Source: Acidobacteriota bacterium (GTDB lineage Bacteria > Acidobacteriota > Terriglobia > Bryobacterales > Bryobacteraceae). From it: a stretch of 11,531 nt of DNA. The stretch covers positions 1 through 11,531 of the forward strand of contig CANNLB010000016.1 of assembly GCA_947505565.1 (NCBI GenBank). Direction: 5' to 3'. The translations under genes were made by a program, and so were the position numbers. Below the pieces are notes generated by a model. The model did not search any database. It saw only the letters and a list, made by a program, of their open reading frames with translations, and was not told the DNA's origin. Of the stretch, positions 6,766 through 11,531 are shown in pieces. The first letter of the stretch is position 1. Every line of letters begins with the position of its first letter.

Positions 6766-7179
6766 ATGGCATATTCTGACAAAGTACTCGATCACTACAA
6801 TCATCCCCGCAACGTCGGGTCGATGGATAAGTCCGATTCCGCGGTCGGCACCGGCATGGTCGGCGCTCCCGAATGCGGCGACGTCATGAAGCTCCAGATC
6901 AAAGTGAATCCTTTGACCGGGATTATCGACGACGCCAAGTTTAAGACTTTTGGTTGTGGCTCAGCCATTGCCAGCTCTTCGCTCGCGACCGAATGGCTCA
7001 AGGGCAAGACGGTTGACGAAGCTTTAGCGATCAAAAACACCGACATCGTAAACGAACTGGCGCTCCCTCCGGTGAAGATCCACTGCTCGGTTCTCGCCGA
7101 AGACGCCATTAAGGCCGCCATCACCGACTACAAAGTGAAACAAGGCGCGGACGTGGCCGCTCTCGCTCAGGCTCACTAA
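6766..7179 (+). CDS. iscU: Iron-sulfur cluster scaffold protein IscU
   Basis: 137 aa, slightly longer than Escherichia coli IscU (128). Starts 'MAYSDKVLDHYNHPRNVGSMD', the family N-terminus. The cluster ligands are present: C37 and D39 in 'GAPECGDVMKLQI', C64 in 'KFKTFGCGSAIASSS', and H106-C107 in 'LPPVKIHCSVLAEDAIKAAI'. The loop L100-P-P-V-K104 is the motif bound by the chaperone HscA, which fits the hscB-hscA pair encoded downstream. IscU receives sulfur from IscS plus iron, assembles [2Fe-2S]/[4Fe-4S] clusters and hands them on. The C-terminal extension 'GADVAALAQAH' is alanine-rich and of unknown use. The gene has its own good ribosome binding site, and iscA starts 1 nt after its stop. 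Confidence 0.97.
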   Translation: MAYSDKVLDHYNHPRNVGSMDKSDSAVGTGMVGAPECGDVMKLQIKVNPLTGIIDDAKFKTFGCGSAIASSSLATEWLKGKTVDEALAIKNTDIVNELALPPVKIHCSVLAEDAIKAAITDYKVKQGADVAALAQAH

Positions 7180-7180
7180 T

Positions 7181-7501
7181 ATGATTGAAGTCACCCCTAA
7201 AGCAGTTAGTAAGATTCGCCAAGCCTTTGAAAAACAGGGTGTGCAGGGCGGGCTTCGGCTCGGCGTGCTCGGTGGCGGCTGCTCCGGGCTCAGCTATCAA
7301 TTTAAGTTCGACACCAAACCGCGCCCCACCGACAAGGTCTTTGACTACGATGGGGTGCAGGTTTTCGTCGACCCGAAGAGCTTCATTTTTCTCGACGGCA
7401 TGACCCTCGACTACCAGGAGAGCATCATGCAGTCCGGTTTTGAGTTCCACAATCCAAACGCCAAAAAGGCATGCGGTTGTGGAACCTCATTTACCGCATG
7501 A
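7181..7501 (+). CDS. iscA: A-type iron-sulfur carrier protein IscA
   Basis: 106 aa, the family's usual size. Seen: 'IEVTPKAVSKIRQAF' start, C34 in 'LGVLGGGCSGLSYQF', and the C-terminal pair C98-G-C100 in 'ACGCGTSFT', which are the three conserved A-type cysteines; 'FLDGMTLDYQESIMQSGFEFHNPNAK' matches the core. Such proteins bind iron or a cluster and deliver [4Fe-4S] clusters to apoproteins. It could equally be named ErpA or SufA by sequence alone; position between iscU and hscB makes IscA the best name. It begins 1 nt after the iscU stop and its TGA overlaps the hscB ATG by 4 nt. Confidence 0.94.
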   Translation: MIEVTPKAVSKIRQAFEKQGVQGGLRLGVLGGGCSGLSYQFKFDTKPRPTDKVFDYDGVQVFVDPKSFIFLDGMTLDYQESIMQSGFEFHNPNAKKACGCGTSFTA

Positions 7502-8040
7502 ACGCTCTTCCGGCTGACTATTTCGCCGTCTTCGGCATTAGCCCGCAATTGGCGTTGGATCTTCCCGAGCTCCAGCGCCAATTCTATGTGCTCAGCAAGC
7601 AGCACCATCCCGACCGCTTCGCCCGCGCCTCGGCTGATGAACAGCGTTACGCTCTCGATTTCACGAGTCTCTTGAACGACGCCTGGCGGGTCTTCCGCGA
7701 TCCGGTCGCGCGCGCCGAGTACGTGCTCAAGCTCTTGGGTTACGACACCGCGGACAGCCGCACCAACACCGTGCCGGCCGAACTTCTCGAAGAAGTTTTC
7801 GAACTCAACATGGCTCTTGAAGAGGCCCGCGACGGCGATTCCGGCGCCAGGAAGCAGGTGGCCGAAGCCCTTACTCACTTCACCGCCCTCCGCCAGGACC
7901 TCGATGTCGAGCGGGACCGCATCTTTGCCGCCTACGACGCCGCCCCCGCGGATACGCATCTGGAAACGCTCCGATCCCTGCTTAACCGGCGGCGCTATAT
8001 CGATAATCTGGTGCGCGATGCCCAGCAAGCCTTATCCTAA
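7498..8040 (+). CDS. hscB: Fe-S assembly co-chaperone HscB (DnaJ type III)
   Basis: 180 aa, near the 171 aa of the Escherichia coli protein. An N-terminal J domain has 'YFAVFGISPQLALDLPELQRQFYVLSKQHHPDRF' with the H37-P38-D39 triad that stimulates the HscA ATPase, followed by 'SLLNDAWRVFRDPVARAEYVLKLLG' (57-81). The C-terminal part (about 92-178) is the helical IscU-binding domain with 'ELLEEVFELNMALEEARDG' and 'LNRRRYIDNLVRD'. No N-terminal zinc-binding cysteines are present, as in proteobacterial HscB. The frame stays open upstream to 7471, but the ATG at 7498 is preferred since it makes an ATGA overlap with the iscA stop and starts where homology begins. HscB brings IscU to HscA. Confidence 0.94.
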   Translation: MNALPADYFAVFGISPQLALDLPELQRQFYVLSKQHHPDRFARASADEQRYALDFTSLLNDAWRVFRDPVARAEYVLKLLGYDTADSRTNTVPAELLEEVFELNMALEEARDGDSGARKQVAEALTHFTALRQDLDVERDRIFAAYDAAPADTHLETLRSLLNRRRYIDNLVRDAQQALS

Positions 8041-8046
8041 AATTTC

Positions 8047-9906
8047 ATGTCTGTTTTCCAAATCGATTTCGGCGATACGCCGGATACCCCGCCTCGCGTC
8101 GTTGGCATTGACCTCGGAACCACCAACTCCCTGGTCGCCTTCCTCGACCTTACCGCTCCTCTCGTGATACCGGGCACAAACGGCTCCCCCATCGTTCCCA
8201 GCGTCGTATACTTCCCGACGACCGGTGAACCGGTCGTCGGAGCCGAAGCCCAGGAAGCGCTACTCACCGACCCGGTGAATACCGTTTACTCCGCTAAACG
8301 GTTGATGGGTCGGGGCGCCGCGGACGTCGCGGGCGAACTTGCGCTGCTCCCCTTCGCGATGGCCGAAGGCAGCGAGTCCGTCATTCGTCTCGCCGTCGGT
8401 GGCCGACAGTTGACCCCGCCTGAAATCAGCGCCTATGTTCTTCGCCAATTGAAGCAAAATGCCGAGGCGTTTCTCAACGAAACCATCACCCAGGCCGTCA
8501 TCACCGTCCCCGCCTACTTCAACGACGCCCAACGCCAAGCGACCAAAGACGCCGGGCGCATCGCGGGCCTCGAAGTCCTCCGCCTCGTCAACGAACCCAC
8601 AGCTGCCGCCCTCGCCTATGGCCTTGACAAGCGGCGCAACGGCACGATCGCCGTCTACGATTTTGGCGGCGGTACCTTCGATATCTCCATCCTCAAGCTC
8701 GAAGAAGGTCTCTTTGAGGTCCTCGCCACCAACGGCGATACCCACCTCGGCGGCGACGACATCGACGACCTCCTTCTCCGCATTGCCCTCGAAGACGTAG
8801 ACACTGAGTGGGGCCGCGACCTCAGCAACGACCACGAAGCGGTGCAACGCCTCCGCCGCGCCGTCATCAACGCCAAGCACGAACTCTCCAGCCTACCCGC
8901 TGCCACCATCACCTTGGATTATCAAGGACGCGAATATCGCCGCAGCTTCCCCCGCGACGTTTTCGAAAAGCTCATCACCCCCCTCATTGACCGTACGCTG
9001 GCACCGTGCCGGGCCTGCATGGCCGACGCCGGTGTTACCCCCGAACAGATCGACGAGGTTGTCCTCGTCGGTGGTTCCACCCGCATCCCACTAGTCCGTC
9101 AAGCCGTTCGCGCGCTCTTCAAATCCGAGCCACACACCGAACTCAATCCAGATGAAGTGGTAGCACTGGGCGCCGCCGTCCAGGCCGGAATCCTCTCCGG
9201 TGAGGTGGAAGACCAACTCCTGCTCGACGTTACGCCCTTGTCCCTAGGCCTGGAAACCATGGGTGGCGTTGTGACCAAGCTCATCCTTCGGAACTCGACC
9301 ATCCCGGCGTCGGCCACCGAGCAGTTCACCACCGCCGTCGACGGCCAACGCAACGTGCTGATCCACGTTCTGCAAGGTGAACGCGAAATGGTCCGCGACT
9401 GCCGCTCTCTCGCCCGCTTCGACCTAAAAGACATCGACCCCGTCATGGCCGGCATGGCCCGCATCGAAGTTCGCTTCCTCATCGATGCTAATGGCATTCT
9501 CAACGTCAGCGCCAAAGACCTTCGCACCGGGAAGGAGCAATCGGTTGAAATCAAGCCTAGCTACGGCCTCACCGACGAACAAGTCGAAGCTATGATCCTC
9601 GAAAGTTTCGACAAAGCCGAAGCCGACTTTAACGAACGGCAGGTACGCGAAGCCCGCGTCGAAGCCGACCGGATTCTCGCCGCCGTTGACAAAGCCAAGC
9701 AGAGTGACGCCTGGTTCGATCTCCCCGCCGAAGAGCAAACCGCCGTCGACAAAGCCATCAATGAGCTGCACCTCAGCTACCACGGCGACGACCATGTGCT
9801 GATTCAGAGTAAGATGGAAGCGCTCGATCTCGCGTCACGAGGTCTGGCCGAAAACATGATGAACTCGGCGGTGCGTAACGTCCTCAAGGGGACCAAAATC
9901 GTATGA
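8047..9906 (+). CDS. hscA: Hsp70-family Fe-S chaperone HscA
   Basis: 619 aa, like Escherichia coli HscA (616). The ATPase domain shows '[11 protein letters not shown]' (20-30), '[24 protein letters not shown]' (152-175), '[13 protein letters not shown]' (182-194), '[12 protein letters not shown]' (203-214), 'THLGGDDID' (232-240) and '[11 protein letters not shown]' (340-350). The interdomain linker '[19 protein letters not shown]' (389-407) leads to a substrate-binding domain ending in '[18 protein letters not shown]'. The short C-terminus lacks the acidic DnaK tail, which with the neighbours points to HscA. With HscB it binds the LPPVK loop of IscU and uses ATP to promote cluster transfer. 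It starts 6 nt after hscB with no visible ribosome binding site, so reinitiation is likely; its TGA overlaps the iscX ATG by 4 nt. Confidence 0.96.
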   Translation: MSVFQIDFGDTPDTPPRVVGIDLGTTNSLVAFLDLTAPLVIPGTNGSPIVPSVVYFPTTGEPVVGAEAQEALLTDPVNTVYSAKRLMGRGAADVAGELALLPFAMAEGSESVIRLAVGGRQLTPPEISAYVLRQLKQNAEAFLNETITQAVITVPAYFNDAQRQATKDAGRIAGLEVLRLVNEPTAAALAYGLDKRRNGTIAVYDFGGGTFDISILKLEEGLFEVLATNGDTHLGGDDIDDLLLRIALEDVDTEWGRDLSNDHEAVQRLRRAVINAKHELSSLPAATITLDYQGREYRRSFPRDVFEKLITPLIDRTLAPCRACMADAGVTPEQIDEVVLVGGSTRIPLVRQAVRALFKSEPHTELNPDEVVALGAAVQAGILSGEVEDQLLLDVTPLSLGLETMGGVVTKLILRNSTIPASATEQFTTAVDGQRNVLIHVLQGEREMVRDCRSLARFDLKDIDPVMAGMARIEVRFLIDANGILNVSAKDLRTGKEQSVEIKPSYGLTDEQVEAMILESFDKAEADFNERQVREARVEADRILAAVDKAKQSDAWFDLPAEEQTAVDKAINELHLSYHGDDHVLIQSKMEALDLASRGLAENMMNSAVRNVLKGTKIV

Positions 9907-10118
9907 AAAAACTCACTTGGCAAGATTTTGACGATATCGGCCTCTCGTTATTCGAGGCACATCCCGCGATTGACCCGCTTCATATTCGCTACACTGACCT
10001 CCATCAATGGATCGTCGCCCTACCAGACTTCGATGACGACCCAATGAAATCAAACGAAGGGAAGCTCGAAGCCATTCAGATGGCGTGGCTTGAAGAATGG
10101 AAGGATAATCAGGAGTAG
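9903..10118 (+). CDS. iscX: IscX (YfhJ-like) Fe-S assembly modulator
   Basis: 71 aa, a little longer than Escherichia coli IscX (66). The family pattern is clear: '[34 protein letters not shown]' in the first half, then '[27 protein letters not shown]'. The protein is strongly acidic. IscX binds IscS on the surface also used by frataxin and modulates the rate of cluster formation depending on iron. The gene overlaps hscA by 4 nt and has an AAGGGGA about 9 nt before its ATG. In Escherichia coli a [2Fe-2S] ferredoxin gene (fdx) lies between hscA and iscX; here the two are directly fused by the overlap, so fdx is absent from the operon. Confidence 0.93.
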   Translation: MKKLTWQDFDDIGLSLFEAHPAIDPLHIRYTDLHQWIVALPDFDDDPMKSNEGKLEAIQMAWLEEWKDNQE

Positions 10119-10135
10119 GTTTTCCCAAGAAAGCG

Positions 10136-10501
10136 ATGCCTCGTCTGCTGCTCTGTCTGCTGTTCTTTTCCGTTGCGCTTTGCTCGGCCTCAGTGGAAGG
10201 CCGGTGGAACCTCTTGTCACTCGAACAGGAATCGAAAGGTGAACAACTCGGCACCGTTCAGTTTAACGATAAGACCGTCAACTTCACCCTCGCCGATGGC
10301 ACGCAGTTGACGTTCTCTTATACCGTCTCCAGCGGGTATCTCGCCGGTCAAGCCTCCGGTGAGGGAAGACGGACTATTGTCATCCTGCGTGGACGTTTTG
10401 ATGGGCAGCGCGATCGTCTCACGATGGCACTTATCATTCGAAATCTCGACAATGCCGCCGCGAATCGATCGATTAAGATAAACGCTGCCCGCGTTCGATA
10501 A
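10136..10501 (+). CDS. Small secreted protein of unknown function
   Basis: 121 aa. The N-terminus 'MPRLLLCLLFFSVALCSA' is a typical Sec signal peptide: one arginine, a leucine-rich core, and a likely signal peptidase I site after A18. C16 is preceded by leucine, which does not make a good lipobox. The mature part is rich in alternating polar/hydrophobic residues ('GTVQFNDKTVNFTLADGTQLTFSYTVSSGYLAGQASGEGRRTIVILRGRF'), which suggests a beta-barrel or beta-sandwich; the 'EGRWNL' opening recalls the GxW of lipocalins, a weak hint only. It follows iscX by 17 nt on the same strand with no terminator seen, so it may ride on the isc transcript, though nothing links it to Fe-S assembly. Confidence 0.65.
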   Translation: MPRLLLCLLFFSVALCSASVEGRWNLLSLEQESKGEQLGTVQFNDKTVNFTLADGTQLTFSYTVSSGYLAGQASGEGRRTIVILRGRFDGQRDRLTMALIIRNLDNAAANRSIKINAARVR

Positions 10502-10548
10502 GGGAAAGCATTGGGAACAAAGTCGTGGCTTGAGCGTATCGTAAAAAT

Positions 10549-10907
10549 ATGCCAATTCTCGCAGTCGAACTTATCCTTGCCGTAATTGGATTTGCGCAGC
10601 TTTCACCGACGCAAAAGCAACAAGACTTTCTTCATCTCGCGCGCCTGTTCAACAAGCAATACGGACAGTATGAGTGGAAAAACGACCTCTCGGGTTTGAT
10701 GCCCAGTGGGCCGCATAGTGCGCTCCAAATCCATCACCGCTGAAGGCTCCCCCCATCCCCCCCACCCAGTACCTCGCAAACGTTCGAATCCACCCCGACA
10801 TTGAACTTGATTATATGACCACGGCTCGTTAGTCCCGAAACGGGGTACCGTCTGGCGCCGATTTCACGCTCATTCTGCTCGACGCGATCAATAAACAGCC
10901 ACAATAG
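10549..10907 (+). pseudogene. Decayed S41-type (C-terminal processing) protease remnant, internally deleted and frameshifted
   Basis: Two pieces of one protein type are joined here. From the ATG at 10549 the frame gives a short signal-like segment and 'LSPTQKQQDFLHLARLFNKQYGQYEWKNDL', which resembles the N-terminal 'DF..L......YAPYEWK' region of large secreted S41 peptidases. Near 10687-10692 the match moves to another frame ('GFDAQW'), which hits a TAG at 10716. That same frame continues at 10740 as 'LKAPPIPPTQYLANVRIHPDIELDYMTTAR', a TAG at 10830, then 'NGVPSGADFTLILLDAINKQ' to a TAG at 10905. This is like the C-terminus of such proteases ('GV.PDI..DYMT.ENL...G.PFV..FT.AI...I'). The entire PDZ/catalytic middle is gone, leaving about 120 codons. 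Family assignment is from memory of these end motifs; a short expressed peptide of 64 aa from the first frame cannot be excluded. Confidence 0.6.
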
Positions 10908-10911
10908 AAGC

Positions 10912-11442
10912 ATGGTCTCCATCGTCCCCGCCGGGCCCGAACATGGGCCCGGTGCCTACGCCGTCGCGGACGCCGTCCGCTTCCATCCAGACTCTGCCCG
11001 GTCCGCCGAAGGCTATCTCGTCTCCATCGCCGAAGCCGCGGAATACTCGCGTCGCTTCGCGGCCTCTGCTTATTCCGTGGTCGCCGTCGAGGAAGGTCGC
11101 GTTGTCGGCTTTCTCCGCGCCGTCGCCGGCGAAGAGCCCGAATTGTCCCCGGAATCTGCCTCCCTCGCCAGCCACCTACCCCTCCCCGGTTATTTGCTCG
11201 TCGACCAAATCGGCCTCCTCCCCGCCTACAAGGGTCAAGGTCTGGCTCAAGCCATGTTGGACGCGGTCGTCTTTCGAAGCCAGCCCCAGCGTCTGGGAGC
11301 CGTCATCATGCACGCCCCGCTGCGCAACGCCCGTTCTATCGGCTTTTTCGCTGGCCGCAACGGTTTTTCATTGGTCCACGAGCTCCACGACCCCAACTTC
11401 GCTTGGGGATACTACGAAAAACGCCTCGACGTGGTATCCTGA
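10912..11442 (+). CDS. GNAT-family N-acetyltransferase
   Basis: 176 aa. The acetyl-CoA-binding motif A is seen at 97-115 ('VDQIGLLPAYKGQGLAQAML', with the Q/R-x-x-G-x-G/A type loop K-G-Q-G-L-A), preceded by the strand 'YSVVAVEEGRVVGFLRAV' (54-71) and followed by 'HAPLRNARSIGFFAGRNGFSLV' (134-155), the usual 'N..S...Y...GF' of motif B. Members acetylate amines on small molecules, peptides or proteins; the substrate is unknown. The ATG at 10912 has only a weak purine tract (AGAAG) 4 nt ahead, inside the tail of the protease remnant, so a later start such as a GTG further in is possible, but the N-terminal strand 'VSIVPAGPEHG' fits a GNAT beginning. The gene is strongly C-ended in codon use, like hscA. 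Confidence 0.82.
   Translation: MVSIVPAGPEHGPGAYAVADAVRFHPDSARSAEGYLVSIAEAAEYSRRFAASAYSVVAVEEGRVVGFLRAVAGEEPELSPESASLASHLPLPGYLLVDQIGLLPAYKGQGLAQAMLDAVVFRSQPQRLGAVIMHAPLRNARSIGFFAGRNGFSLVHELHDPNFAWGYYEKRLDVVS
10929..10954 (+). repeat. Strong GC hairpin in the 5' coding end of the GNAT gene
   Basis: CCGGGCCC (10931-10938) and GGGCCCGG (10945-10952) are perfect inverted repeats around the 6-nt loop GAACAT; a G-U and a C-G pair extend the stem to 10 bp. It starts 17 nt after the start codon, within the ribosome footprint. No U-run follows, so it is not a terminator. Confidence 0.85.
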
Positions 11443-11462
11443 CAGAAGTGCGCCACGACGCA

Positions 11463-11494
11463 AACGCCCTATCTGTGCGTCCAGTCCTGGCGTT
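11463..11494 (+). repeat. Inverted repeat in the leader before the MPKLK start
   Basis: AACGCC (11463-11468) and GGCGTT (11489-11494) can pair across a 20-nt loop in the 74-nt gap before the last gene, ending 22 nt before its ATG. It might be part of a regulatory leader, since ribosomal protein operons are often autoregulated through leader structures, but a 6-bp stem alone is weak evidence. Confidence 0.35.
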
Positions 11495-11516
11495 ATCATT
11501 CCCCCAAGGAAATCCC

Positions 11517-11531
11517 ATGCCGAAGTTGAAA
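11517..11531 (+). CDS. rpmI: Start of a gene beginning MPKLK, probably ribosomal protein bL35
   Basis: Only five codons are inside the window: ATG CCG AAG TTG AAA. They follow AAGGAA, a good ribosome binding site, 6 nt upstream. MPKLK is the usual opening of bacterial bL35 (commonly MPKLKTH.GA.KRFK), so rpmI is the best guess, with rplT expected next. Note that infC, which precedes rpmI in many bacteria, is not upstream here; the neighbour is the GNAT gene. Five residues cannot prove the identity. Confidence 0.5.

Noticed and set aside
10136..10501. The gene after iscX as a replacement ferredoxin or new ISC component
   Set aside because: It has a Sec signal peptide and its only cysteines (C7, C16) are in that peptide, so the mature exported protein could not hold a cluster through cysteines.

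Overview
The window (about 57-58% GC by eye) reads as chromosomal DNA from a free-living Gram-negative-type bacterium. Acidobacteriota, near Bryobacter/Solibacter, is my best guess from GC content, protein flavour and a decayed S41-type protease, but no marker here fixes the taxonomy. There is no phage, plasmid, IS or CRISPR signature.

Left half (1-4927, minus strand): a surface-glycan / sugar-modification cluster. In transcription order it holds a possible 58-aa membrane miniprotein, a membrane polyprenyl-phosphate sugar transferase, a tRNA-Gly(UCC) with its own near-consensus promoter, a fused glycosyltransferase-2/methyltransferase, an MDR-family (glucose-dehydrogenase-like) dehydrogenase and a TIM-barrel sugar isomerase/epimerase cut by the window edge. 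The last three genes are packed tightly (1-nt overlap, then a 7-nt gap) and probably form one transcript.

Middle (4988-10118, plus strand): a complete ISC iron-sulfur assembly operon, iscR-iscS-iscU-iscA-hscB-hscA-iscX, behind a good sigma70-type promoter. Its seven genes overlap by 4 nt (ATGA) or lie within about 31 nt of each other. IscS makes persulfide sulfur from cysteine, IscU is the scaffold, IscA an A-type carrier, HscB/HscA release the cluster by recognising the LPPVK loop of IscU, IscX is the small IscS-binding modulator, and the Rrf2-type IscR probably represses the operon when clusters are plentiful. The ferredoxin gene (fdx) that sits between hscA and iscX in Escherichia coli is absent here.

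Right end (10119-11531, plus strand): a small predicted secreted protein of unknown function, a clear remnant of a protease-like gene (N- and C-terminal pieces joined, frameshifted, with stops), a GNAT acetyltransferase with a strong GC hairpin inside its 5' coding end, and the first five codons (MPKLK) of what is probably rpmI (ribosomal protein bL35).

I did not find a clearly new molecular system. The points most worth a second look are the fdx-less but iscX-containing ISC operon with a C-x6-C-x5-C regulator, the internally deleted protease pseudogene, the tRNA promoter inside a glycan cluster, and the coupled 58-codon ORF ahead of the sugar transferase.
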